This document shows positions 1 through 26,480 of a stretch of DNA of 64,000 nucleotides, piece by piece (the first letter of the stretch is position 1; each line of letters opens with the position of its first letter). The notes under the pieces were generated by a model, which saw only the letters and a program-made list of their open reading frames with translations, was not told the DNA's origin and searched no databases. The stretch is from Protula sp. h YS-2021 (taxonomy: Eukaryota; Annelida; Polychaeta; Sabellida; Serpulidae): contig OX457029.1 of the NCBI GenBank assembly GCA_949752745.1, positions 18,494,615 to 18,558,614 of the forward strand, written 5' to 3'. The position numbers and the translations under genes were made by a program.

Positions 1-414
1 CCAAAACATGCCAAAGTGTCGATGCCTTAGTCTTGACGACTACAGACACAAAAGTTGCCCTATGGAAAAAAATACATCCCACACTAATTTTGATTTTAAA
101 CCACAATGTTACACAGACAAGTTGCATTTCTCGGGAAAAAAAGACTTTACAGATGACGGTGCAGGCAGTTATAAATTCCCACTATGCAAAGCATGCTCCA
201 TCAAGTGACCACTCATCCGGTTGGCATAAAGATCGCACTACGTAGTAACCACTCACCGTGGACATAAAGATCGCACTGTCCAGAGCACACATTGCTAACA
301 AGAAATTGCAACTGCTTGCAAGCAAACACATGCCAAAGTTCAAAACGTTGAAATGGAAAAGTAACTTGTCCGTATTACACACTGGATTAAAACCAAAAAA
401 ACAGACAGGTATCT
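1..414. other. 3' flank of the recombinase-like gene
   Basis: No gene is visible here. The stretch lies just downstream of the stop codon at 415-417 of the minus-strand gene. A short direct repeat is seen at 205-270 (two versions of a motif around cataaagatcgcact). Short reading frames are uninformative. Confidence 0.5.
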
Positions 415-15166
<14,752 letters not shown>

Positions 15167-15174
15167 AATGCCTG

Positions 15175-16224
15175 TAAACAAAAAATACGAAAAAACGGGT
15201 AAATCTCATCACTCTGCCACAAGTTCGACGTCCCAATAGTCCGAAAACCCAAAATTCTGAATGATGCTTTCTTGAAAGGACCATGACTTAGGAGATTCAC
15301 TACTGCGAGGGTTCAATTATTAGATGTATCTGTCCCACGACCAAGTATTCTGGCGTTCCATGTACATTCGGACTTTTGGGCTTTCGGACTATTGGGACTT
15401 CGGACTTGTGCCACGTCAGACTACTGGGCAGTCCCCCATAAACAAAGACAAATGCGGCGCGTCGAGAGGGGTTTGCCGAAAAAATGCCGTCTTTATTTAA
15501 CTCGTCATATCTCCGCTGAAAATGGGCCGATCTCTAAAAAAAAAAAACGCCTAGGCATCAACTTAAAACAAATTTCTATCCGTGTACAACATTTCGTGTT
15601 TCTAGGTCCCGTATATTCGAACGAGTTTGTGACCTCAAAACATCGCATTTTTCGCAGAAAAAACATTTGGCCAACAATAAATGATAATATCCCTCTTGAC
15701 GTCAAGCGGGTAAAAAATAAAAATAATCGAGGGGGGGGGGGGGATTACGCCGGAGGTTACGGTTTTATAAAAAATAATTCTGTTATACTTCAAAAAAATT
15801 ATTTTGAAAAAAACTTTCTAAGATAAAATTATACATTCAGTGAAGAAACAAAAAAAAATAAATGTTACCTCTTTAAAGTGCGAACAATATCCTTTAGTAT
15901 CCCTTGTTTATAAGTAACTAAATTATTAACACCACAAGATATAATGCCAAAAGATAACTTTTTTAATCAGTCTTCACACTTGCTCAACCAAAAGAACAGT
16001 GACAACTGCAGTGGCAAAGCGTGGGAAAAAAGACCTCGCTGACGTTTACACAAAACTCAACCAATCACAGACGTTTCCCAATCAATACACAGTGCCTTGA
16101 TCTAGCCGCAATAAAATCTGAGCCAATCCCAGCACAGACCTAAACTAGTGGCCTGGCCTTTGATGAAAGCAAACCGTGAGAACATCGACAGACAATACTG
16201 GCTAAAAAGCAATATCACAACAAC
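15175..16224. other. 5' flank of the PWWP/recombinase gene, no gene seen
   Basis: AT-rich sequence with a short GGACTT(T/C)GGGC-like repeat at about 15230-15430. A 144-residue plus-strand frame (15392-15826) has no recognisable domain and ends in low complexity. A promoter may lie here, but no convincing core element was identified. Confidence 0.5.
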
Positions 16225-16227
16225 TTT

Positions 16228-17060
16228 TTTTTGACTTCATATGCGTCGATTACGATAACAGCAACAGAAAACACACACACACAGAGGGCTTTACGCTATT
16301 TTTTTTCGACACCTTCCGGCACATTTTCCGCAATTGGATCTTGTTGCCTGCCTCCCCCCCCCACTCTTACATGCCCCCCACACTTTGGTCTCTTCCGTAG
16401 GTCACCCCTTTCTCCCCAACCCCCCCCCCCCACCCCCCACCTTTATTAACAAAAAAAATGACTAAAAATGGCTTCACATGCCGCGATTACGATAACAGCA
16501 ACAGCAGCTAAAAAAAAACACACACACACACACAGAGGGCTTTACGCTAATTTTTTTCGACACCTTCCGGCACATTTTCGGCAATTGGATCTTGTTGCTT
16601 GCCCCCCCCCCCCCACTCTTACATGCCCCCACACTTTAGTCTCTTCCGTAGGTCACCCCTTTCTCTCCCCCCCCCCACCTTCATTAATAAACGCTTATGC
16701 TTATATAATAGGTCACTGACGTCTTCGCGGGGAAAACTACAGATAGATGTGAATAAAAATCTGAACTTATAAGAAAAAATGACTTCCCATGGCGCGATTA
16801 TGATAACAGCAACAGATGTTTAAAAAATACACACAACACACACAATACTCAGGGCTTTATGCTAATTTTTTTTCAACACATTCCGGCACATTTTCGGCCA
16901 CTGGATCTTGTTGCCTGTCCCCACCACCACTCTTACATGCCCCCACATATCTTCCGTAGGTCACCCCCTTCCCCCTCCCCACCTTCATTAATAAACGCTC
17001 TAATGCTTATATAATACGTCACAGACAAATGTGAATAAAAATCTGAACTTATTACAAAAA
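16228..17060. repeat. About 300-bp tandem repeats, upstream block (three units)
   Basis: Same family as at 13.96-14.69 kb. Units start near 16228 (3'-truncated at about 16460), 16468 and 16778. The two blocks flank exons 1-2, so the 5' end of the gene sits inside or beside a broken repeat array. Confidence 0.85.
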
Positions 17061-17123
17061 AAATATAAATGTATATAGCGTTACTTACCCCATACTGTAC
17101 AATGCAATATCCTTACTATCTGC

Positions 17124-17621
17124 TCAAGACTTTTTCTTCGAGATATTATCCCATTTGACTCGCTCATTATTTCTTTGATTTTGCACTGCTTTTTTTTCAA
17201 TTTTTAAATTGCCAAATGTGTTAGTGACATCTTTGAAGTTTACATATTTCTGAAAGTGTTCGTACAACGGATCTTTCTTGATAAACGCATCCGCTAAACG
17301 AGCCGGTTTTAAAGTTTTTTTTTTGCGTCTCGGCCCCACTCTCTGACATTTCTTCACAACTTTACAACCGGTGTCAGAAATCTGTGAAGTGTCATGTTCT
17401 GGGGTATTTTGTAGTGAAATATCATGCTGTGAACTTCTACAGCTATCGCTACATTGCTCATTAAGCCAGTTGACAACTCTTGCTTTATATCCAATGTTTT
17501 CTCCTCCAATACAGTTTTCTAAACGTTTGCGAGCAAGCTTCGCACTTGGACTATAATTATCGGCATTACACTTTCGCCGTTTTCTGTACTTCTTTCTTTC
17601 TTTGTTATTGTGCCTACCCAT
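17124..17621 (-). CDS. Hypothetical basic protein, 165 aa
   Basis: Starts MGRHNNKERKKYRKRRK at 17621. It is Lys/Arg-rich at both ends, with a central Ser/Asp-rich segment holding two SQ(H/I) phrases and a second basic run (RVGPRRKKKTLKP). Length and composition suggest a nucleic-acid-binding or nucleolar-type protein. I do not recognise the family. It may be a transposon-derived or spurious frame. Confidence 0.35.
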   Translation of the reverse strand: MGRHNNKERKKYRKRRKCNADNYSPSAKLARKRLENCIGGENIGYKARVVNWLNEQCSDSCRSSQHDISLQNTPEHDTSQISDTGCKVVKKCQRVGPRRKKKTLKPARLADAFIKKDPLYEHFQKYVNFKDVTNTFGNLKIEKKAVQNQRNNERVKWDNISKKKS

Positions 17622-17686
17622 GTTTAAAACAGGTGTCAAAGACCACAAACAGCCCTAAATTTCATTTCACTAGATTTTACGCCAAT

Positions 17687-17851
17687 TTATACGATCTCCC
17701 AATCAGTCAACACTTCTTTTCCTTCAATTTTCCCACATTCATCCAACTGTTCATTTTCTGACTTAGGTTTGACGCATTTTGACTTGGGTTTGAGCATCTC
17801 TCTTCTCCTCTTCAAATAAGCTTTTCTTCTCACTTTATCGTGGCGACCCAT
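17687..17851 (-). CDS. Hypothetical 54-aa ORF with the same MGRH start
   Basis: ATG at 17851, stop at 17687-17689. It begins MGRHDKVRRKAYLKRRRE, clearly parallel to the MGRHNNKERKKYRKRRK start of the next frame 65 bp downstream. It is then Lys/Glu-rich and ends TDWEIV. It could be a duplicated first exon or a truncated paralogue. Confidence 0.3.
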   Translation of the reverse strand: MGRHDKVRRKAYLKRRREMLKPKSKCVKPKSENEQLDECGKIEGKEVLTDWEIV

Positions 17852-17914
17852 ATTAAGCTATGTTGATCTTGCTTGAAAATTTGCTAAACGAGGACGGAAC
17901 CAAGAACATAAAGA

Positions 17915-18425
17915 AATGATAGAAAAAAAAACGGCAATAATCAACGTTTTTTTCTATCATTTCTTTATATCCTTATCCCAACTGAATTCAGCCGAAACAC
18001 AAAAACTTTTCGACGAAAGTCAAAGTGCGATTTGGCTTATTACGGGTCTCACTCGTATAAGCCAAATCACACTTTGGGCGTTCCTAATAACAATGCGAAA
18101 AAATTCTGCGTTTCGAATAAAAGTAACCGGGTAAAAAATGAAAGAAATGATAGAGAGATTTCGCCTAAATGTCAAATTTCTCATGCACCAAAGAGTAGTC
18201 GGGTTTTTAACAACCCGTATACTATTTTAAAAATGTATTAGAAATTTTAACAAATAGTTTCAAGTTTCAATTTCTCTTATGTTCCGAATATGAACTGTTT
18301 GCGATATTTCTTCCATATCTTTCTACAATTTCTTTCATTTTTTTATCCGGTTCCCTCGCAGCCGAAATTCAAAATTCTTTCGCAAATTATTCGAAACACC
18401 CAAAGTGTGATTTGGCTTATAATAA
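17915..18425. repeat. Foldback (inverted-repeat) elements
   Basis: A small palindrome (AAAGAAATGATAG.. / ..CTATCATTTCTTT) at about 17913-17970. Imperfect arms of about 90 bp at 17957-18043 and 18058-18154 end at the facing words TTTGGCTTA and TAAGCCAAA. A third partial arm lies at about 18295-18425. This resembles a non-autonomous foldback/MITE cluster; no coding content. Confidence 0.6.
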
Positions 18426-18429
18426 GCAA

Positions 18430-19680
18430 AATAACAAGCAACTCAACAAAAAAATGTTTTACGTTAAAATTTCATGCTTGTTAAGGATAAATAAACAGCC
18501 CATAAAGGTCCTGTTGACAGTTCAGCGTAAGATTCCAAGCAACTCTCGTACTGACACCTACGGTGAATGCTAATTCCTTACAACAGCTGTTTAAAAGGTT
18601 TAAAACAGCCGAAAAGGCTGAATTTTTCAGATCTGCTTTGTAAAAAATATGAAGACTGAACTAAAAAGTGTATGCTTTATTAAAACAATAATTTTGTTGC
18701 TTTATTTGGCTCTCAATTCTTTAGGAAAGAATTTTCGATTTCTACTCAGACAGACAGTATTTCATGATCGTGTTAACAGCTTAAAAAGCTGTTTTTTTTA
18801 ATACTTTATTAGCACAAACTATGCAGAATAATGTTGTTAGACTTATGCCGTGGTAAAAAATACATACTTTATTGTATTATGCCTAATTTTTTCTCAAAAA
18901 GAAAGTGAGCGATAAAACAATGTTATTCCACCTCGATGTCAAACATTCCCAAATATTCAAATAATAACATATCCATCAAAGTTTATATTTCTGACAATAC
19001 ATTTTCTAAATCTTAAAAATATAATTACAGTGTTTATTTAGTTTATTAATCCTTTACAAGCATGAAAATTTGAACTTTAAAACTTTTGCGAACAAACAAC
19101 ACACGAGGTTCTTCCTAACACTCATCTCACCGAGCTGCGCGCGCGCACACAAATAGTCCACAGTTTTCGCACTTTAAAACGACTATTTGCAAAGTAATAA
19201 ATATTAAATAAAGTGTTTATTTGATATTTTGTTTATTTTAAAAATAGTTGGGAACATATTTATTTATATAATATGACTAATTGCCGTCTTGTAAGTTGAC
19301 CTATTTTTTAGGAACCTATGGCGTGATATTTTTTTAACCGCCAAAACTTAACACAAGGCGGCATGTCAAAGGAATTGAACATTTCGCGCAAGAATACATA
19401 CACTTCATCGGGGCTTTCTGATTCGCTATCAAAACACGTGCTTTGGTGGTATTTTTTCTCAACACCAGGTGCCGCTCGTGCATTGCAAGGGTATTTAAAA
19501 ATACAGACAGCAACCAGAAGCAATGACAGACAGACATTTTTGGACAAAATTCGGAAAACTTTTCTACATTACTCAGTGAACATCGGCGGTTTCAATTTTG
19601 ATTTTCTGCCACATGGTTTTTTGCCACAACGCGATTTTGTGCCACATCGTATGGAAAATGCTGATGACTTCTGCCACAAC
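18430..19680. other. AT-rich intergenic DNA, no gene seen
   Basis: No convincing coding region. A minus-strand frame near 19308-19547 looks like a signal peptide but has no ATG. Short repeats of TTTAAAAAGCTGTTT type occur around 18590-18800. Confidence 0.5.
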
Positions 19681-19692
19681 GTAGCTCCTGTA

Positions 19693-19790
19693 AGAACGGA
19701 CGGACAGACGGACGGACGGACGGACAGGCGGACGGACGGACGGACAGACGGACGGACAATCTCAAACCTATATCCCTCCGTTTCACGGGG
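19693..19790. repeat. GACGGACG/GACAGACG minisatellite with hairpin end
   Basis: Run of GGACGGACGGACAGACGG words followed by a GATATCCC-type end (CCTCCGTTTCACGGGGGATA). A similar unit is found at 29650-29750. Typical of the 3' end of a dispersed repeat family. Confidence 0.85.
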
Positions 19791-19909
19791 GATAATTATT
19801 TGCTATTTCATGAAATGGCATATTTCACTCATTGCATGACTGTAATCATTGACTATATACTAAGACTAAACTATACTAAGAGAACTAAAATAACATTACC
19901 AAATTAATG

Positions 19910-20820
19910 CATTATCTTGTTATAAATAGTGAAAGAAAAAAAAGAAAACCGAATCGAAACCGTGATTGGGCTTTTCGGTTTTCGGTTAGAACCGAACCGA
20001 AGCCTTTTCTCGGTTCTCGGTTTTCAGTACGAACCGTCACACCTCTAACATGCACACGGTCAGATCAAGCTCTTCATAAGTCCCAAGTTTCATGGTCCTG
20101 GGTCCCATAGTGTCAGAGAAGAGGACACAAAAAAAAAAAGAAAAAAAAGGGAAAACTGTCAAGTAGAAAAAAGGACGAACGGCTGCTCGCACAAATTGCC
20201 GTTTAAATAAAACACGCATTTCTCATATTGATCGGTGGCGTTCTAATGCTATTGATAAATATTTTCGCGTACCATCTTTCACAGTGTGATATCCCGTTTG
20301 TCTGTGGGCTTTTTTTCTATGGGGATTTCAATTTGTTTGACCCCCAGACAAATTTTGGATCAGTGAATTATATGTTTTCTTTTTCATAAATACGTGTGAT
20401 GTAATTCTTCTTTATTGTTGTACATCTATCAATTATTGATGTTACGTAATTGTATTGATGTTACGTAATTGTATTGACGTTACGTAATAGTATTGATGTT
20501 AAGTAATTGTAAATATATTAATTAAACATTGGCGGTACAAGAAATTTATAAAAATCCCACCTGCGTGTTTATTTTTGTGTTCACAGGGCGGCTTGAAATC
20601 ATAAATACATATAACCCTTGCAAGCCAAAGGCTTGTCAAGTGTTAAAAATCGACAACATGCCTTAAAGTCTTAAAACGTTATGGCTTTGTAGCTGACCAT
20701 GGAAACTCATTGTGATTAAATTCAGAAACAGTGGTTTGAAAATAGAAGTGGGAAAAACCACCGCGACCAAAGTCCTCTTTTCTGTGGATTTGCGTCAGAT
20801 AGTAAATAAGCAATAACCTA
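19910..20820. other. Intergenic repeats, no gene seen
   Basis: An accgaaccgaa-type self-complementary tract at about 19950-20045 and a 21-bp tandem unit (TATTGATGTTACGTAATTG) repeated about four times at 20432-20512. No coding region supported. Confidence 0.6.
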
Positions 20821-20829
20821 ATAGGAGTA

Positions 20830-20830
<1 letters not shown>

Positions 20831-20890
<60 letters not shown>

Positions 20891-20945
20891 GAGAGAGAGA
20901 GAGAGGAGGAGGAGGAGGAGGAGGTGGAGGAGGCGGCGGAGGAGG
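20831..20945. repeat. (GA)n then (GGA)n microsatellite
   Basis: Dinucleotide GA run to about 20906 passing into GGA trinucleotides. It lies in the intron side just downstream of the zinc-transporter exon. Confidence 0.95.
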
Positions 20946-21005
20946 ATAGAGAGACTTGTCTTGGATTGCAGAGATGTAAAGCAGTGAACAAGATCAAGTA
21001 GATAC

Positions 21006-21158
21006 CAAACTCGTGCGCGAGCTCATGGATGAAGACAGCTATGGTGGTGCTGACGCCCGTCTGCCATGTCACTGTGTACGCTGCCCCGATCGCCATACCG
21101 TCCACGAAATTGTGAATACCGTCTCCGAACGTGACCATCCAGCCAAGCGATGAGTCCG
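21006..21158 (-). CDS. ZIP (SLC39) zinc-transporter exon, TM4-TM5 region
   Basis: 153-nt exon, acceptor CTGTACAG and donor TTTG|GTATCT. It encodes GWMVTFGDGIHNFVDGMAIG and then STTIAVFIHELAHEFG. HNFxDG and HExxHE are the metal-binding signatures of transmembrane helices 4 and 5 in LIV-1-type ZIP transporters, which import zinc and related metals. The usual proline of HELPHE is alanine here. It enters in phase 1, matching the exon at 34282-34501. Other exons are not seen in the window. Confidence 0.7.
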
Positions 21159-21418
21159 CTGTACAGACAATTAAAATAAATGCGGCAAATCTTAGTATAG
21201 TTGTTGCTTTGCGTATCAAATATGAAAAGAAACACTGAAAAAAATTCTACCAAGGAGACTGGTTATGATCCTGGGAATCAAAAGCGATGAGTCCGCTGTA
21301 CAGACAATTAAAATAAATGCGGCAAATCTTACTATAGTGGTTGCTTTGCGTATCAAATATGAAAAGAAACACTGAAAAAAATTCTACCAAGGAGACTGGT
21401 TATGATCCTGGGAATCAA
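21145..21418. repeat. 137-bp tandem duplication over the exon's splice acceptor
   Basis: Positions 21145-21281 and 21282-21418 are near-identical direct copies. Each contains the first 14 nt or so of the ZIP exon, its acceptor and upstream intron, so a second decoy acceptor lies 137 bp upstream of the true one. Confidence 0.85.
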
Positions 21419-22212
21419 AAATAAAAAAAGGCCACCCAGGCATGGTGATCGTTGAATGTATCAAATATGATTTTGATCCGTCAAGTAGGTATGAAGATAT
21501 GGTTTGGTTAAAACTGCGGGGTTTTCTACGCTTTATTGAAAAAGTGGATTTCGATAAGAATTTTATTATTCCTAACCAAATGGTTAACTGTCGTTTGATC
21601 GTGTCGCTTGGATTGACATTGGAATGTTCACTGGGTGAATGAGACAAAGACCCATTGACATGAAGCGTGGAGGGTGGTAGAATTCCCCTAAAAGTGGAGA
21701 ACACTAATGACGCTTTTACTCGTAGAAGCTCATTTTATTTAAAAAATCAGAATAAATTTTTGTCCAAGCCATATCTCCGGACCTATTTGATGGATCAAAA
21801 TCGTATTTAATACACATAACAATCATCACGTTCTACATTAAAAATTTACGAATTGGTTATCACCACTTTTAGATCTGACTATATACTGCAGCTGGGGAGC
21901 ATGACATTCTGAAATGCGTAATAAAAAAATTCTCCGCGAATTACGAAATACTCGTAGAAGCAGCAGTCAGTACTTAACTCTCGATGAAACTAACGTTTTT
22001 TTTCGCAAAACGAGCTTTTACGAGTAAAAGCGCAACTCGCGTTCTCCACTTTTAGATGGGTTTCCCTTTGGATAGATTTACCACGCAATAGAAAAGAAAC
22101 TTTTCTCGCAGTTAGAAAGAGCCCATCCCGCCCTTCATCCATCCGACCAAAGAGAATGCAGAAACACAAAGTGATACGTCATTGAAGACGTCAATCATTC
22201 CCTTTAAGCCTC

Positions 22213-23640
22213 AATGTAGGTGGTGTCAACTCACCCAGGCTTGTTGTGGGAAGGATGGAAGGGAGGACAGGCTAAAAGTGGAGAACGCGAATTGCGCTTT
22301 TACTCGTAAAAGCTCGTTTTACGAAACAAAACGTTAGTTTTACTTCGCAAAAGCTTAGAATTCGCTTATCTCCACTTTTAGATGCGACTAAATCCGGAGA
22401 GCCTGCCATTCTGACGAATTGCTCGAAAAGGGATTGCGAAATACAAATACGCGTAAGAGCTGTTGCTAAATAAGGGATTAATTTGAAGTTAAATAAAATA
22501 CCGAATCTAGGATCTGCTTGTTTTTTTTTGTTTCCCAAGGCCTTGGTAGGGAAAGGGAGGGAGAACCTCCTAGCTCTTAATGGGATCTGGTAACAAATTG
22601 TAATTACATATATATAAAAGTGTAAACAGTCTGGATAAATTTCATGCTAACCGACTGAGTAAACTGAGTATCCTTTACCACCCCCCTCCTGCCTCCCTCT
22701 GGATGGATCCCAACCTGGGATACTCTACGCTGTGTGTTTGAAGATAACAATAATACTGATTTATTGTTCTTGCTTGACAAAAGAATCGTAACCCCATGAG
22801 GTTAACGTGAAAGTAAAACTTGACACAGCAGAATCAGGACTGTCTGTGTTTTACAAAAGCATGCTAAAGTTCTAAGAACCTGGGTAAATGTTAAAACTTG
22901 CTCCAAATCATTACCGCTTAAAACATAAAATTTATGCGAAACCGACCGATAATTTCCAGAAATTAGATGACTAGAAGCTTGAAAACACTCAATTACTTGG
23001 ATTAAAAGCAAGTCTAGTGATAAAACTCACTAAATACTGATGATTTTAAGCCTAGTCCCATAATGGTACTACGGGCCTTGGTCACATGGTCACTGTGACA
23101 CAGACCCCTGCCGTCGCTTGGGCTCTCCAGAACGGCTCATGACTGTGGAAATCGCCGGGACGCGGAGTACCTGTGCCTCCCCCTCTTTTTCTTTAGACAA
23201 AAGAAAAAACTCTGAGAGTCACTGAGGCCGGTTGTGGTTCACAGTGACCGTATGACTATAAGCCGTCTCTTGGGTAATACAATACTAATGTTCAAGAACG
23301 GTCCGACAGTAAACAAGATGGCCAATACCATAGGGTTGGCTATAACTGAAAATACGGGAAATAGTCGGCGGGGTAGTTCTTGGGCTTGAATTGGTTGGTA
23401 GCACGGTTCTTAGCGTAGCCCCCCTTTTGCTTGCACTTGCCTTTGGGTCTCGGAGTGGGTGATCTGTAACAGAAGTCTATTCAATTAGTAATGGTCTCCG
23501 CAGTTATGAATGGCCCCAGAGAGTAGTGGCCCAAAAGTTCATCTTGGGAGGAGTCCTTGAGATAATACTTAACGAAGGAGTTTGGAGAAGCCCAGCATCC
23601 TGCCTTAAGTATATCTGAGTTTGCAACCTGTCTGACTTGA
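22213..23640. other. 3' part of the DIRS element with internal palindromic repeats
   Basis: No coding region. A palindromic module (AAAAGTGGAGAACGCGAATT.. and its complement) at 22268-22380 pairs with 22000-22056 and resembles 21690-21760. It may be the internal complementary region of DIRS elements. Confidence 0.45.
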
Positions 23641-23654
23641 TAGGGCTTTTATTT

Positions 23655-24399
23655 TTAGCTCTGACTGAAGGACTGTGTCTCATTGTGCCTCGTCATACGC
23701 TGCCATAATGACCCCTTTAATGTATTGGAGATGGTTCGTTTCGAGAGGTCTTTATTGAATTTGGGCATATAGGAGATAATAAGAGCCTTTTGATTCTCTG
23801 ACCTATATACCTCCGAATGCTCGAGATATTGGCGTAGGGCTTTGACGGGACACAATAAAACTAAGTCCTCAGTGATCTGTTCTTCCGGTAGGGATGGTAA
23901 GTTGATGTGATTAAACGTACCCATCCCGTGGGTAATGATGTGGGTTACGCCCATGAAACCAACCCTAGGGACGAGGGCGATGTTTTTCCACTCCTCGTTC
24001 TCTTTGCTTACCGTTCTGACCAGGGCATGTATCTCGCTCCTTCTCTTGCCTGAGGCGAAGGCTAGCAAGAAAGTGAACCTTACTGTGGCATTTTTAGTTG
24101 AAATGACACTGTCTCCAAAAATGTTAGGGCGCTGAAGATATCTCAGTACTAGGGAAAGGTCCCACCGTGCAACGCTGGACGAGCTAGGGGTGAGTTTACC
24201 TTAAAATGACGGTTGCGCCGTCCCCTGGGTCATATCCCTTTGATGCCTTGAGTCTGAAACCTATGGTTGCTCTGTAACCTTCGATGGAACTTACTTTTAG
24301 ACCCTCGTTTGTGAATAGGTGATCTAAGAAGTCCACTATCAGTGATGGCTGAAATGGGTCTAGCTTAGACTTTCCGCACCAGGAGCGAATTTGTTCCAT
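23655..24399 (-). pseudogene. DIRS tyrosine recombinase remnant
   Basis: The N-terminal core-binding part (24399-24196) carries MEQIRSWCGKSKLDPFQPS and VSSIEGYRATI. The catalytic part (24068-23655) carries MLAFASGKRRSEIHAL, the box I arginine region. Box II is degraded and the two parts are separated by a disrupted segment. This closes the DIRS gene order. Confidence 0.7.
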
Positions 24400-24678
24400 T
24401 GGGACCTGTACACCTTTGCAGTAAATTGTTTATGGTTGTTTACTATTTTACCTACTATTTTTGTGAGAAGTCCTTTCTTTTCTAGGAAGAATTGGTCAGG
24501 CACCAAAGATGTAGATTTAATAGGTGAGGCGCTGGGTGGAAATGTTGCCAGTGGGGCTGGAATAGAATTTCCTTGTGGCACGGGATTGGAACCATCTTGA
24601 CTATCTTGCTTCTGAGGAGCAAGGCAAACCAAGAAGACTCCGGCATCCATGGGGCTACCAGAGGTAAGTCTCGTGGGC

Positions 24679-25142
24679 TCAGATCCAATACTCCTTGTAT
24701 GGTCTGTGATACGCCGCTTGATCTGGGCATGGGGAGATACACCTGGAAAGTTGTGTTGTCACTGCGTTGGCAAATAGGTCCAGCGTTGGCTCGTGACCCA
24801 GTGGAAGGATTGGGGCCAGGCACCACTCTGTGTGGATGACTTGGCCTGATCTGGACGCCAAGTCCGCCAGAACGCTGAGTTTTTCCGCTAGATGTCGCGC
24901 AGTTAGGGTAATTTGAGACTGACGGGCTAGGGATAGAATTCTATAAGTTAGCATTGATAGAGCGAGGGATCTGCCCATTTTGTCTGTTTAGGTACGCCAC
25001 GGCCGTTTAGTTGTATGGGAGAACTAGAACACTCTTGCCCCGGAATTGATCGGACAGTTTGTTCAGCGCTATCCAAACAACTCATAGTTCCAGCCAATTG
25101 ATATGGTACCTCCTGAGAGAGGGGGGCCATTTGCCTCTCCAC
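24679..25142 (-). pseudogene. DIRS RNase H remnant
   Basis: Contains LTARHLAEKLSVLADLASRS followed by HTEWCLAP and a LDLFANAV motif, the signature of the DIRS RNase H and its junction with the recombinase. The preceding part (25142-24948) continues it in another frame. Confidence 0.65.
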
Positions 25143-25621
25143 ATCAGGCCTTTACAGTGTATACCCCTCACCCACCCTTGGAATGCGTCTGTTTGGAGTT
25201 CTATCTCTGGGGGTGGGGAGTGGACGGGGTGCCTTCTTTTAAAATCTGTGGATCGGTTCACCAAAAGAGGGCGGCCAGGGCAGTTGATACAGTTATTTCT
25301 GCTTGAGGGAATCTCCACCGTTTGAGGGCCCTCCTAACCTGTCTCTGGAACGGTCTGTAGTGCAGATAGCCTAGAGGGACTGTACGCACGGTGGCCACTA
25401 AGAGACCTAGTAGGGCCTCAATGGGTTGCAGTCTTATCTTTTTCCTGCCTGAATCCCTCGTATGCCTTGCGAGATATTTTGCTGTCTTTCTGTTGTGGGA
25501 AAGGCTCTTGCATTTACCAGATTCCATCTCTCCCCCAGAGAGACGATGTTCTATTTGGGTATCAACTCTGACTTGGGGAGACTGACCACCAAACCTACCT
25601 GTAGGGCTTTGTGTTCTTGTG

Positions 25622-26284
25622 CTAGGGTCTGGCGATGGGCCTTATCTCTGTCTGAGTGTGCCAAGAACTAGCATTCCTTCTAAACGAGCCAATGCCTTGA
25701 GTACCCTCATCACTTTGGAAAACACGTACCGGGCAGTGGACAGGCTGTAGGGGAGTGCCAGAAACCAGAACCGTTTTGGGCCTATTTGGAAGGCTAGGAA
25801 CTTTTTGGGCGACCTGTGTATTGGGATGTGGAGATAGGCGTCTGAAAGTTCTATGCACGTGCCCCACATCCCTTCCTGCAAGCTTTCTTATGACCTGGGT
25901 GGTGTCTATTTGAAAAGAGGTCACTTGTAGGAATTCGTTCAGGGATGACAGGTCTATGACTAATCTTTAACCCCCAGATTTTTGGGGACCAGAAAAACCC
26001 TGCTGAAAAATTTTGACTGGTTTTCTGGCATTTCCTCTACTGCCCTTTTTTTCTTTGAGGTTTATGACCATTTCCTGCAGGGCTAGATCGCTTTCCGGGC
26101 CCCGTGCGTAAGAGGTAACTAGGTACTTTGGAGCTCTATCAGACAGCGGGGTGGACGGTTGAAAGCTCCTCACATCCCACTGGAAGGGTAGAGAGTAGCC
26201 GACCTTCAGCCACCGGGTTACACGGCGGGGGCCCATTTTTTCCCATTTTTGCCAAAATTTGCCAGGTCTTCCTCCTATGGGCAA
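25622..26284 (-). pseudogene. DIRS reverse transcriptase remnant
   Basis: The upstream piece begins PIGGRPGKFWQKWEKMG and contains WLKVGYSLPF, the usual entry to the DIRS reverse transcriptase. The downstream piece has DAYLHIPIHRSPKKFLAFQIG and FWFLALPYSLSTARYVF (RT palm motifs). No intact YxDD motif is readable; the frame is interrupted near 25.93-25.97 kb. Confidence 0.7.
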
Positions 26285-26480
26285 GAATGTATTTCAGACC
26301 AACAAACTTTCTAAGTATTTTGAGCTTACTAAAGTATCGCTGGGAGACCGGAGAGTCTCTGGGCGGTACTTTGTTTGGCTGCTACATGTTTGGCTGTGAG
26401 GACTGCCCCTCCGTCTTGGCGTTGTTGTTTGGCATCAGTTTCTTGGGAGGAGGTGGCTGTGACTGCGTGCTGGGTCTCGC

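Noticed and set aside
15392..15826. 144-residue plus-strand frame
   Set aside because: No domain, odd composition, ends in low complexity; lies in repeat-rich flank.
19308..19547. Frame resembling a secreted peptide precursor
   Set aside because: The hydrophobic start lacks an ATG and there is no supporting splice or promoter signal.
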